DNA from: an uncultured Dehalococcoidia bacterium
GTDB taxonomy: Bacteria; Chloroflexota; Dehalococcoidia; Lucifugimonadales; UBA3495
Length of the DNA stretch: 64,000 nt
Direction: 5' to 3'
NCBI GenBank assembly: GCA_951813535.1
Contig: OX638345.1
Span: 1,067,029 to 1,131,028 of the forward strand
A model generated the notes under the pieces. It was not told where the DNA came from. It ran no database searches and saw only the letters and a list, made by a program, of their open reading frames with translations. Both the position numbers and the translations under genes were made by a program. Shown in pieces: positions 47,254 through 55,951 of the stretch; within the stretch, counting starts at the first letter, position 1; each line of letters starts with the position of its first letter.

Positions 47254-47853
47254 ATGGAAACGCCAACCCAATTTACGCAGGATCCGGACAAGGTGATCGA
47301 AGCGGTCATCTACATGGCCGAACAATCCAAGGCTGACTCTTACTTCGGCGAACGCAAAGTGTATAAGCTGCTGTACTACGCCGACTGTGAAGCGTATAGG
47401 CAGCACGGTGCGCCCATCACCGGCACCATGTACGTCCACTATCCCCACGGCCCGTTTCCTGAGAACTGGCAGACGTTGAAAAAAAAGATGCTAACGGCCG
47501 GCGATGTGCAGATATTTGGCAGTCACCCTCGGGAGGGTCGTAAGGATCACGGACGCAATTTGATTTATCCTCAACGGTCGGTCAGGGAGGGCGTCCTAAC
47601 CCGGGAAGATTGCGCGATTCTGGCAGCGCAGGTAAAACGATTCGCCGGCTTCAACTTCGCGGGGATTGAAGAATACGTGCAGGAGGAAGCAGGATGGTTT
47701 ACGACGGATGACGGCGACACGATTCCGTATGAGGCGTCCGGAATTTCAGCCCCACCGTTGAGCGCGGACGGAGTTAGGAGGGGGAACAGCATTGCTGAGA
47801 GACGTGCCCGGCAACAGGCCCCCGTACGAAGTCCGGGAGACCACCCAGTTTGA
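47254..47853 (+). CDS. Panacea-domain antitoxin candidate
   Basis: A 199-residue protein with the Panacea/SocA pattern (KLLYYADCEAYRQHGAPITG then YVHYPHGPFPENW), known as the neutralising domain of a large toxin-antitoxin superfamily. The last part is a disordered basic tail. A gene overlapping its 3' end encodes a RelE-like protein, fitting a PanA-toxin pair. Start ATG 47254. Confidence 0.7.
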   Translation: METPTQFTQDPDKVIEAVIYMAEQSKADSYFGERKVYKLLYYADCEAYRQHGAPITGTMYVHYPHGPFPENWQTLKKKMLTAGDVQIFGSHPREGRKDHGRNLIYPQRSVREGVLTREDCAILAAQVKRFAGFNFAGIEEYVQEEAGWFTTDDGDTIPYEASGISAPPLSADGVRRGNSIAERRARQQAPVRSPGDHPV

Positions 47854-48091
47854 TGCTGACTGGCGCAGAGAAATTCAGCTGGGAAATCTAAATCCGATGG
47901 TGGCGCCCTCTGATTTGCTGTTCATCAAAATGCTGCTGGCGCAGCAACCTTACTCGGGCAGGTGGCAGCCCAGTATGCCTTACGATAGTCGCACCATAGC
48001 ACTCGCCCGGGTCTTCGAGATTGGATATTACGTGGTCGAGGATGACCGAGCCGTTTACCTGGACAGCATCAGCTTTATCGGCGGGAACTAA
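47792..48091 (+). CDS. Candidate toxin of the Panacea pair, RelE-like
   Basis: Ninety-nine residues: TTG 47792 is preceded by GGAGGGGG at good spacing and lies inside the upstream gene (62-nt overlap). The sequence (TTQFDADWRREIQLGNL, FEIGYYVVEDDRAVYLDSI) suggests a RelE/ParE-like beta-sheet, with conserved Arg and Tyr possible for RNA cleavage. I cannot exclude another fold. The order antitoxin-toxin is unusual for RelE pairs but common for Panacea. Confidence 0.55.
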   Translation: MLRDVPGNRPPYEVRETTQFDADWRREIQLGNLNPMVAPSDLLFIKMLLAQQPYSGRWQPSMPYDSRTIALARVFEIGYYVVEDDRAVYLDSISFIGGN

Positions 48092-48204
48092 ATCGGGGCT
48101 GCAGGTAGTGCTTGTGATACAATGTTCTGCGCCACTCGCTGCTCATGCAGCGGAAGGGTTGGCTCGTCGTCGATACAAAATTCACTGCAAAGCTCGGATT
48201 CAAC

Positions 48205-48564
48205 ATGAAAGCATCTGAACTCGTTCCCCCGGAAGTCAACGAAAACATCCCTGAATTCGGTCCTGGCGATACGGTCCGCGTCAACTTCCGCATCCGCGAG
48301 GGTGCACGGGAGCGGGTGCAGGCCTTCCAGGGGGTTTGCATCCGGCGGACGCACGGGACCGGGCCGGCCGCCAATTTCACGGTGCGCCGCATCACCGCGG
48401 GCATAGGGATTGAGCGCGTGTTTCCGCTGCACTCCCCGCTCATCGAGTCGCTGGAAGTCACGCGGCAGGGCAAGGTGCGTCGGGCCAAGCTGTACTACCT
48501 GCGAGGGCGGCAGGGACGCGCCGCGCGCATCAAGGAACGGACGACCTACCGCACCAATCGGTAG
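48205..48564 (+). CDS. rplS: Ribosomal protein L19
   Basis: One hundred nineteen residues, with [18 protein letters not shown] and [21 protein letters not shown], typical of L19 at the 30S-50S interface. ATG 48205 is preferred to the longer frame at 48145. The start is close to the Panacea pair, which reads the same way but probably has its own promoter. Confidence 0.92.
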   Translation: MKASELVPPEVNENIPEFGPGDTVRVNFRIREGARERVQAFQGVCIRRTHGTGPAANFTVRRITAGIGIERVFPLHSPLIESLEVTRQGKVRRAKLYYLRGRQGRAARIKERTTYRTNR

Positions 48565-48689
48565 ACTACATTCGCGAAACGTCAGCCGCCGCCCGCAGCC
48601 TTTACCGGCGCGGTTGCGGCGGTTTTGCATTATCACATCCTGCGACTCACGCCGGTTCCGACCGAAGGGGTGGAAAACGAGGTCGCACC

Positions 48690-51140
48690 GTGAACTACGC
48701 CGATGTCGCCATAGACGCTGACTGGGTCCCGCCGGGCAAGACTTTCTCGTATCGCATACCCCGTCATCTCCCGGTGGAACCCGGGCAGCTGGTGTGGGTC
48801 CAATTTGGCCGCAACGTAGTCCAGGGTGTTGTCCTGGGCCTGGCGGACGCGTCGGCGGTGTCGGAGGAGGAGACGCGGGACATCCTGCACCCGGTGGAGC
48901 CGTCTCCCCTGGTCGGTTCGCTGGGGCTGGAGTTGGCGGAATGGCTCGGGCAATCCTACCGATGCTCGCCCTTTGAGGCCGTCGCGCCAATGCTGCCGCC
49001 CGGCTTTCGTGCGCATCAGCGGTCACGATTGACCGCGATCTCCGGTCCTGAGGATGCCGGAGAGTTGGCGTCTTTCCGCGAACCGACGCGTGCCGCGTGG
49101 GGGGAACTGGTCGACTCCCCGGGAGCGTGGGAGGAAATCACGTTCCTGAAACGGATCGATCCAAACCGGGCCAACGTTGCCCGCCGGGAACTGCAACGGT
49201 TGGTGGCGCGTGGCCTGGTGCGCAAGGAGGTCAGCCTGCCGAGACCGCGATCCCACCGGTATCGTCGATTGCTGATCCCGGGCCACCATCCCGATTCCGG
49301 CGAGGATAGCGTGACCGCTACGCAGACGCGAGGCGTGCGCCAGGAGGAACTTCTGGCAGCGGTGCGAGAGTCCGGCCTCGGCTATGACACCACCGGAAAC
49401 GCCGGCCGGGTCGGACCCGCAGCCGATGCTCTCCTCCAGCGTGGACTGGTGGCAGAGGAATGGCAGCGGGTGGAACCCGAGGTCCCGTCGGGCGTGGCTC
49501 CCCTCAACCCGCCGCCGGACCAGCTGACAGTGGAGCAGCGGGAAGCCATAGCCGGCATCGCCGCCGCCCTGGACGACCCCGGCCTCCTGCCGCGCAGTTT
49601 TCTGCTCCACGGCGTCACCGGCAGCGGCAAAACCGAGGTGTACCTGCGGGCCATCGCCCATGCGATCGGGCAGGGCAAGCAGGCCATCTACCTGGTGCCG
49701 GAGATCGCGCTGACGCCGCAGACGGTGGGAGTCGTGAATGACCGTTTCCCCGGTCGCGTCGCCGTCCTGCACCATCGGTTGACCGAGCGGCAACGGTTCG
49801 AGGAGTGGTGGAATATTCGCGACGGCCTCGCCGACGTGGTCGTGGGACCCCGCAGCGCGCTGTTCGCTCCGGCGGCAAACCTCGGCATCATCATCGTCGA
49901 CGAGGAGCACGAACCGGCATACAAGCAGGAGGACAATCCTCCCCATTACCACGCCCGCGACTCCGCCCTGGCACTGGCCCGCCGCTCCGGGGCGGTGGTG
50001 GTGATGGGCTCGGCCACTCCCGACGTCGGCACGTATTACGAAGCGACGCGGGGGCGTCACCACCTGCTGCGGTTGCCGGAGCGCATACCTGGTCCCGACG
50101 GACGCGCGACGCCCTTGCCCGACATCAGCGTGGTTGATATGCGCCGGGAGCTGCGGGAGGGCAACCGCAGTGTCTTCAGCCGGGATCTCACCGAAACGCT
50201 GGACGCCACCTTGCGAGCCGGTCGACAGGCCGTCCTGTTCCTCAACCGCCGCGGCAGTGCGGCGTTCATGCAATGCCGGGACTGCGGCTGCGTCGTCAAT
50301 TGCAGTCGGTGCTCCGTTTCCTACTCCTTCCATCGCGAGTCGGGGCGACTGATCTGCCACTATTGCAATCGGCAGCGGCGGTTGCCGCGGGCCTGTCCGC
50401 AATGTCGCGGCGGCCGCATTCGTGAGATGGGCGCCGGCACCGAGGCGGTCACTTCGCAGTTGCAGCAGCGCTATCCGGGCGCAACCATCGAGCGATGGGA
50501 CTCGGATTCGGTTAGAAATCCGGCGCAGTTGGAAGCGGCGATGGGTCGTCTGGCCAGCGGCGAGGCGCAGATCCTGGTCGGAACGCAGATGGTGGCTCGA
50601 GGCCTGGATCTGCCAAACGTCACGCTGTCAGCGGTGCTGCTGGCCGACCTGGGATTGAATCTGCCGGATTTTCGCGCGGGTGAGCGGGCGTTCGCCTTGC
50701 TCTGCCAGGTGGCCGGCCGGGCCGGCCGGGGCCGCGAGCCCGGCCGGGCGATCATCCAAACCTATCAACCCGACCACTACGCCATTGCCGCAGCCGCAGA
50801 GCAGGACTATGCGGCGTTCTACGCCATTGAGATTGAAGCCCGGCGTCATCAGGGAAATCCGCCATTCAATCGCCTTGCCCAGGTGATTTGCGCGGATCTC
50901 AGCGTTCGCACGGTGCAGGAAACGTTGGGGGAGTTGGCCGAGTCCTGGCGCCAGCAGACCGCGCGCGAGGGCCGGGCGGACGTTGACATAATCGGGCCGA
51001 CACCCTGCCTGCCGGAACGCGTGCGCGGCCGCTACCGCTGGCGATTGCTGCTGCGCGGCCGGAGGATTTGGCAATTCCTGGAGGGGCGCACCATCCCGAG
51101 GAACTGTCGGATTGACGTCGACCCGGTGAGGCTGGACTGA
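48690..51140 (+). CDS. priA: Primosomal replication helicase PriA
   Basis: An 816-residue helicase with Walker A HGVTGSGKTEVYLRA (about residues 307-321), the DEEHE box, and the eight zinc cysteines (CRDCGCVVNCSRC, CHYCNRQRRLPRACPQC). Motif V/VI is in LVGTQMVARGLDLPNV and QVAGRAGRG. It restarts stalled forks by loading DnaB. GTG 48690 is the start. Full length and intact. Confidence 0.95.
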   Translation: MNYADVAIDADWVPPGKTFSYRIPRHLPVEPGQLVWVQFGRNVVQGVVLGLADASAVSEEETRDILHPVEPSPLVGSLGLELAEWLGQSYRCSPFEAVAPMLPPGFRAHQRSRLTAISGPEDAGELASFREPTRAAWGELVDSPGAWEEITFLKRIDPNRANVARRELQRLVARGLVRKEVSLPRPRSHRYRRLLIPGHHPDSGEDSVTATQTRGVRQEELLAAVRESGLGYDTTGNAGRVGPAADALLQRGLVAEEWQRVEPEVPSGVAPLNPPPDQLTVEQREAIAGIAAALDDPGLLPRSFLLHGVTGSGKTEVYLRAIAHAIGQGKQAIYLVPEIALTPQTVGVVNDRFPGRVAVLHHRLTERQRFEEWWNIRDGLADVVVGPRSALFAPAANLGIIIVDEEHEPAYKQEDNPPHYHARDSALALARRSGAVVVMGSATPDVGTYYEATRGRHHLLRLPERIPGPDGRATPLPDISVVDMRRELREGNRSVFSRDLTETLDATLRAGRQAVLFLNRRGSAAFMQCRDCGCVVNCSRCSVSYSFHRESGRLICHYCNRQRRLPRACPQCRGGRIREMGAGTEAVTSQLQQRYPGATIERWDSDSVRNPAQLEAAMGRLASGEAQILVGTQMVARGLDLPNVTLSAVLLADLGLNLPDFRAGERAFALLCQVAGRAGRGREPGRAIIQTYQPDHYAIAAAAEQDYAAFYAIEIEARRHQGNPPFNRLAQVICADLSVRTVQETLGELAESWRQQTAREGRADVDIIGPTPCLPERVRGRYRWRLLLRGRRIWQFLEGRTIPRNCRIDVDPVRLD

Positions 51141-51175
51141 GGTTGCCCGCCGTGGGTGGGTCAGAGGCGAGCGCT

Positions 51176-51312
51176 CTCACGCGTACCCGGTTTGGTGGTG
51201 GATGGCGAAGAGGAGGTTTGGCGGGTCCGGCGTGGCGAGACGGTATTCGTAACCCGGGTTCAGGATGCCCAGTTTTCCTCGGGAGCAGACCTGCCTACGG
51301 AAAGTCTGCGAT
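51176..51312. repeat. MITE-related repeat, one end (copy 1)
   Basis: Starts CTCACGCGTACCCGGTTTGG and is nearly identical to 54385-54520 for about 135 bp; the right inverted end is missing. Its edge coincides with the truncated lipoprotein gene. Confidence 0.75.
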
Positions 51313-51612
51313 GCTCGCAGTCCAGCCGCCCTGCACAGGGTCCAGCGGGCTGTCCAACCAGATAACGCCGGCTTTCGGCGTGGGCCGATCCAGGACATTG
51401 GCGGCGGCTGGTGCGGCCTGCCGTGGCGCGTCAGGTGATCGCTCAGATCGATGGGCCGGAGTGGCAGTTACAACCGCTTGCTGGGGCATTGCAGCGGCCG
51501 GCGCGGTTGGCCCCGGATCGCTGCCGGTCGCGGACTGAGTTGTTCCGCTGGGCGCGGCGGGAGCCCCGCAGGCTAGCGCCAACAGCAGCACAAGACCAAA
51601 CCCCGCGGCCAT
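51295..51612 (-). pseudogene. Lipoprotein gene truncated by a repeat element
   Basis: From ATG 51612 a signal peptide and lipobox (LALAC) are followed by a Pro/Ala linker; the frame then enters repeat sequence at about 51312 and stops there. The remnant has 105 residues. A GATA-N3-TATC motif precedes the gene, like one before the cobW gene, so it may have been a zinc-responsive binding lipoprotein (inference). Confidence 0.6.
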
Positions 51613-51623
51613 TTTACATTTGC

Positions 51624-51634
51624 GATAACATATC
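51624..51634. promoter_or_regulatory. Candidate zinc-regulator site at lipoprotein gene
   Basis: Palindrome GATA-ACA-TATC, 12 nt before the ATG. A related GATA-TGAGG-TATC lies before the cobW gene. Zur-type sites share GATA..TATC arms; assignment is tentative. Confidence 0.25.
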
Positions 51635-51780
51635 AATACATTTTACATTGCCGTCCTCCAGGACGTTGCGGTGGACTGCCGGTGAACACCACCGTTCCGT
51701 GTGTTCACGGTTGCTTTCGAGTCACGCCTGGCACGGTCTCGAGCGCACCAGGTGTGATCGCTCGTTGGGTGGGCGGAGGG

Positions 51781-52881
51781 TCAGCCGCTGCCCGAACCGG
51801 GGGGCTGCTCGGCGCGGGGGCGGCTGATTCGGCCCTTTACTGGTCCAATCCGCCAAACCGTAACGCCACCCCGCGCGTCGAGGGCGGCAAGCCCGTCCCC
51901 GTCAGGCCGCCAGTACAATTCGGCCACTGAGTCCCCCACATCTTCGGCCCCGATCGGGCTGCCGTTTCCGTTTCTCAGTAGCGACCACACAACCACGGCA
52001 CCATCGCGCGCGCCCGATGCCAGGCGCCTCGCGCCGGGCGCGAATGTTAAGGTCGTTATGGGCTCATGATGAAACTCCAGAACGCCGGGCTGCGTGCCTT
52101 CAGGCCCCTTTCTCCGGAAGCTCCAAACCGTGACCGCCTCTCCACCACCGGTGGCCAAAAGGGTGCCGGCGCTATCGAAAGCCAGGGCCGACGGCTTGCC
52201 AGGATATCCTGACATCATGGAGTCCCGTTCCGTGGATCGACGCCAGAAGTGCACCGTGTTGTCCTGGCTACCGCAGACCACGATATCCCCGTTCGGGCTC
52301 AACACCATCGACACCAGGGACCCCTGCCACTCCATTTTCTGGCGAAGCGAGTCGGTGGAAGGGTTGAAGAACGACACTCGGCCGTAACAGGCCGTGGCCA
52401 GCTCATCTGCGCTCGACCAGGCGATGGCGCTGACGGTGCTGGGGTGATCGTCGGACCGCCAGACCTCCGCTCCGTCCGCGTCATACGCACAAACCTGCCG
52501 GGAGCACGAGGCCGCCAACAATTGGCCGTCCGGCGACCACGATACGTTTTCCACCCAACCGCTGCCGACGTCGATAGAACGGGTTACCTGACCTTCGGCG
52601 GCGCTCCAGATCAAGACTCGCCCGTCCTGGCCGGCAGTAGCGAAGGCGGTCCCGCTCGGGTGGATCGCCATCCCGAGCACACCATCTTCATGAACCTTGT
52701 GCCGCTCCCAGACGGCCGCGCCGGATTTGCCATCGAAGCCGTACACGCCACCCTCGGCATCGCCGACCACCAGCGCCTCACCGCCCAAGACCCAACCACC
52801 GGCGATAGCGTAGTCGCCGACCGCCGCAGACCAGCCTCGGTCAAGAACGCCGGTTGGGCTGCCGGCATTTAGATCAGACAT
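51781..52881 (-). CDS. WD40-repeat protein coupled to the CobW GTPase
   Basis: ATG 52881 follows GGGAGGAG and overlaps the 3' end of the cobW-type gene by 13 nt, indicating translational coupling. The 366-residue product has WD40 repeats (DGVLGMAIHPSGTAFATAG, HPSTVSAIAWSSADELATA, GAVVVWSLL) and no signal peptide. WD40 proteins are often found with COG0523 GTPases in zinc-limitation loci and may hold a client metalloprotein. A role in metal delivery is inferred. Confidence 0.8.
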   Translation of the reverse strand: MSDLNAGSPTGVLDRGWSAAVGDYAIAGGWVLGGEALVVGDAEGGVYGFDGKSGAAVWERHKVHEDGVLGMAIHPSGTAFATAGQDGRVLIWSAAEGQVTRSIDVGSGWVENVSWSPDGQLLAASCSRQVCAYDADGAEVWRSDDHPSTVSAIAWSSADELATACYGRVSFFNPSTDSLRQKMEWQGSLVSMVLSPNGDIVVCGSQDNTVHFWRRSTERDSMMSGYPGKPSALAFDSAGTLLATGGGEAVTVWSFRRKGPEGTQPGVLEFHHEPITTLTFAPGARRLASGARDGAVVVWSLLRNGNGSPIGAEDVGDSVAELYWRPDGDGLAALDARGGVTVWRIGPVKGRISRPRAEQPPGSGSG

Positions 52882-54287
52882 GCTTCGAACTCCTCCCGCA
52901 TACTCTGTCCATCGAGGTTGCGGCCGATGAAGACGAGCTGATTGCGCCGGGGCGCGTCCCCCCATTCGCGGTCCGGCTGGCCGTCAAAGAGCATGTGAAC
53001 GCCCTGGAAGACGAAACGACGCGATTCTCCCGCAACACTGATGAAGCCCTTCATTCGGAAGATGTCCACGCCACGCTCGCTGAGCAGTTTGCTAAGCCAC
53101 GCGTTGAGCTTTTGGGGATCGCAGTCGCCGTCTACCTCGATAGAGATCGATCCCACCTCATCGTCGTGCTCGTGCTGGGCGACCCAGGTTCGCTCAGCTT
53201 CGACAGGAACCAGCGCTCCCTTGATGCGTGGTGTCTCCTCTGTGCAGGCCGGCTCGGAGCAAAAATTGCCCCCCAGCTTGAAAGCCTCTCCATCCGCGTT
53301 CTTCAGTTGGAGATCGAATTCCTCCGCGAGGTGCTGGGCATAGAGGCCAACCCGCCCCGGCGCATCAACCTCAAAGAAGAAGGACTTGCGCCCTGGAGAA
53401 TCAAGCCGGAGGCTCACATGCTTTCCGGCAGGAATCTCCTCCCCGGGATGAATGATCTCCGCAGGTTCAGCGTATTGCCGTACACACCACTCGGCGCCCT
53501 CTCGAAGGGCAGCGTCATCCGTGCCCTGGCCCGACACGACGACGAGCGACATCGCCGGATCAGGTCCATCGGCAAGGTTGAGTTCGTAGCGGCCGGTATC
53601 GAGCGAATAGACTCCCGTCCATTCGAAGGGGTACTCCGGCTCGAGGAAAGTGGGACGACGCTCGAGCACCTGGTCCAAGTCGAAGGCGCTGAGGTCGAGT
53701 ACCGTATCGACGGGTACGTTCGCCCGCTCGCTGCGCACGACTCGCGCCATTCGGTTCATGCCGCGGAGGCGAGCTTCCAAACCGTCGAGGGTATCGCCGT
53801 TGACGAGGTCCGTCTTGTTGAGGACGAGAACGTCTGCGAACGCGATTTGCTCCGTGCTTTCGTCGCTTCGGCCGAGCTGCTGCTCGATGTGGGCCGCATC
53901 GACCAGCGTGACGATCCCGTCAAGCGAGTACTCCGCGCGAAGCTCGTCGTCCATGAAGAAAGTCTGAGCGACCGGACCCGGATCGGCCAGCCCCGTGGTC
54001 TCCACCAGCACATAGTCGAACTTGTCGCGGCGCTTGTTGAGATTGTTGAGTACGCGAATCAGGTCTCCGCGCACCGTGCAGCAGATGCAACCGTTCGACA
54101 TTTCGAATACCTCCTCGTCAGCGTTGATGACGAGGGCCTGATCGATGCCGACCTCCCCATACTCGTTCTCGATCACGGCGATGCGCTTGCCGTGCTCCTC
54201 CGTCAAAATCCGGTTGAGCAGGGTCGTCTTGCCAGATCCGAGGAACCCAGTGAGGATGGTGACGGGTACTTTGCGAAACGTGTTCAT
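52869..54287 (-). CDS. COG0523/CobW-type GTPase, metal chaperone
   Basis: A 472-residue GTPase with Walker A GFLGSGKTTLL (residues 14-24), the CxCC metal site CICCTVRGD (about 68-76), Walker B region YVLVETTGLADPG and NKTD. The long C-terminal half carries a HxHDDE segment (QHEHDDEVG) usual for zinc or cobalt transfer. RBS AAAGGAGGACC precedes the start. It is probably cotranscribed with the WD40 gene and regulated by zinc status. Confidence 0.85.
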   Translation of the reverse strand: MNTFRKVPVTILTGFLGSGKTTLLNRILTEEHGKRIAVIENEYGEVGIDQALVINADEEVFEMSNGCICCTVRGDLIRVLNNLNKRRDKFDYVLVETTGLADPGPVAQTFFMDDELRAEYSLDGIVTLVDAAHIEQQLGRSDESTEQIAFADVLVLNKTDLVNGDTLDGLEARLRGMNRMARVVRSERANVPVDTVLDLSAFDLDQVLERRPTFLEPEYPFEWTGVYSLDTGRYELNLADGPDPAMSLVVVSGQGTDDAALREGAEWCVRQYAEPAEIIHPGEEIPAGKHVSLRLDSPGRKSFFFEVDAPGRVGLYAQHLAEEFDLQLKNADGEAFKLGGNFCSEPACTEETPRIKGALVPVEAERTWVAQHEHDDEVGSISIEVDGDCDPQKLNAWLSKLLSERGVDIFRMKGFISVAGESRRFVFQGVHMLFDGQPDREWGDAPRRNQLVFIGRNLDGQSMREEFEACLI

Positions 54288-54312
54288 ATAGGGTCCTCCT
54301 TTAGACCTTATT

Positions 54313-54325
54313 GATATGAGGTATC
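54313..54325. promoter_or_regulatory. Candidate zinc-regulator site before cobW
   Basis: GATA-TGAGG-TATC imperfect palindrome, 26 nt upstream of the start. The surrounding TATTGATATG resembles the site at the truncated lipoprotein gene. Zur binding is only inferred. Confidence 0.3.
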
Positions 54326-54384
54326 GATATGGAAAGAAGCCAGCCTACACCGCCGACGCCGTTGTTGTCAATCAGGCGAATTGA

Positions 54385-54637
54385 CTCACGCGCACCCGGT
54401 TTGGTGGTGGATGGCGAAGAGGAGGTTTGGCGGGTCGGGCGTGGCGAGACGGTATTCGTAACCCGGGTTCAGGATGCCCAGTTTTCCTCGGGAGCAGACC
54501 TGCCTACGGAAAGTCTGCGACGCGGTGATACCAGGGCATGGTCGGCCTCCTCGGGCAGAAACGGAGTCTGATAACCCGTTCCTTGCCTGGAGAGGCCGGC
54601 CTTTTCAACCCCTCAACTCAAAGCGGGTACGCGTGAG
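54385..54637. repeat. MITE with CTCACGCG ends (complete)
   Basis: Left end CTCACGCGCACCCGGTTT, right end reverse complemented CTCACGCGTACCCGCTTT, 253 bp apart. First 135 bp match 51176-51312. Ends also resemble the CATGCGTACCC family at 42807. Confidence 0.75.
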
Positions 54638-54740
54638 GTAAGCGCTATATTGACAACGTGAACGATTTTGGTGTATCAAATTGCCACTGCTTGCGTCCGC
54701 CAATTTCTACATTGGCAGCCTTGCCACGGAGGAGGAAACC

Positions 54741-54992
54741 ATGCCTGACATTTATTACGCTCGACCGAGCAACTTCCTGTCTGATCCACGGGATCGCACG
54801 GTCATCATCGGTGAGTCCGAGGACGAAGTACTCGAAAAGATGATTGAGTACCTGAGGAGCCCGGAAGCGCAGGCCCGCTACCCCGGCGTCGACGACCCGA
54901 CGGAGCTGGAGAACAACATCCGCACGTGCATCTTCAAGAAGGGCACGAAGGCGATTCACAACCGCCCGCCGGATGCCGAGCCGGTGAAGTAA
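54741..54992 (+). CDS. Small hypothetical protein
   Basis: ATG 54741 follows GGAGGAGG. The 83-residue soluble protein is acidic, with a helix-rich middle (EDEVLEKMIEYLRSPEAQAR) and one Cys. No family recognised. A good terminator follows. Confidence 0.6.
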   Translation: MPDIYYARPSNFLSDPRDRTVIIGESEDEVLEKMIEYLRSPEAQARYPGVDDPTELENNIRTCIFKKGTKAIHNRPPDAEPVK

Positions 54993-55018
54993 ACGGATCC
55001 CGCACGGTTAGTCACCTG

Positions 55019-55046
55019 AACCCCCGTTCCCACCGAGCGGGGGTTT
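55019..55046 (+). terminator. Terminator of the 54.7-kb gene
   Basis: Arms AACCCCCG and CGGGGGTT around an 11-nt loop, then TTCGCTTTT. It lies 27 nt after the stop. Confidence 0.75.
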
Positions 55047-55095
55047 CGCTTTTCCAGGTTGCTGTACGGTCGACCCGTGGTTATACTGCGGCATC

Positions 55096-55785
55096 ATGGC
55101 GATCAATCCCGACGATTTCCCACCGGGAACCTACCAAGAACTGTCGCTGTTCCCTCTGAACAACGTGGTTCTGTTCCCCGGCATGCCCCTGCCGCTCCAC
55201 ATTTTCGAGGAGCGGTACAAGGCCATGATCGGCGACTGCGTCGAACGGGATGAACCGTTCGGAGTGCTCCTCATCAAGGAAGGCAACGAGGTGGGCGAAC
55301 CGGCGGAGCCGCATTCCGTTGGAACCACCGCTCGCGTTTCGCAGGTTCAACGCCTGCAGGAAGGTCGCCTGAACATCCTCACCCGGGGTGAGACCCGGTT
55401 CGAGTTGCTGCAAACAGTGCGCACCGTGCCCCATCTGGTTGGGTTGGTCCGCTTCATGGAAGAGGACGAGGGAGACGTTTCCGCGACCGCATTGGCCGGC
55501 GTGCGCGAACAGTTTGTCCAACTGCAGCGTCAACTCACCGCGATAGCCGGCGGCTGGGACCGGGAGGTCACGGTTCCCGATGAGCCCATCGCCCTGGCCC
55601 GCGTTGCCTCGGCCACTTTGGCCGTCAGTCTGCCCCTGCCGCCCGATGTGCGGCAATCCCTGCTGGAAACGCCCACCGCCGGCGGACAGTTGGAAAAGCT
55701 GCAAACCCTGATGCGGCAGGCGAATCGCATTGTGGCCGAACAGGCAGAGCAGAACACGCCGTTCAAGGGGCCGCGCCTCAACTAA
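55096..55785 (+). CDS. LON-domain substrate-binding protein
   Basis: A 229-residue protein matching the LON N-terminal (PUA-like) domain: LSLFPLNNVVLFPGMPLPLHIFEERY, then GTTARVSQVQRL and a helical bundle. There is no ATPase or protease domain, so it is the stand-alone class that may select substrates or sense unfolded proteins. Start ATG 55096. Confidence 0.85.
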   Translation: MAINPDDFPPGTYQELSLFPLNNVVLFPGMPLPLHIFEERYKAMIGDCVERDEPFGVLLIKEGNEVGEPAEPHSVGTTARVSQVQRLQEGRLNILTRGETRFELLQTVRTVPHLVGLVRFMEEDEGDVSATALAGVREQFVQLQRQLTAIAGGWDREVTVPDEPIALARVASATLAVSLPLPPDVRQSLLETPTAGGQLEKLQTLMRQANRIVAEQAEQNTPFKGPRLN

Positions 55786-55951
55786 CGCGCCAGCGGCGTA
55801 ATCCCCGGGATTCCTTTTCGCAGAACGCGCCAGGAGACGCACCGGCGTCCTCGAGGCGCGAGTTCGACGCCGACGCGGTTCGCCCCACGCCCGGTAGCGC
55901 GAAACGATCCGCCAGCTACCGGGTCCCGAGGTTCCGCGTCAGCGGGTTCCC

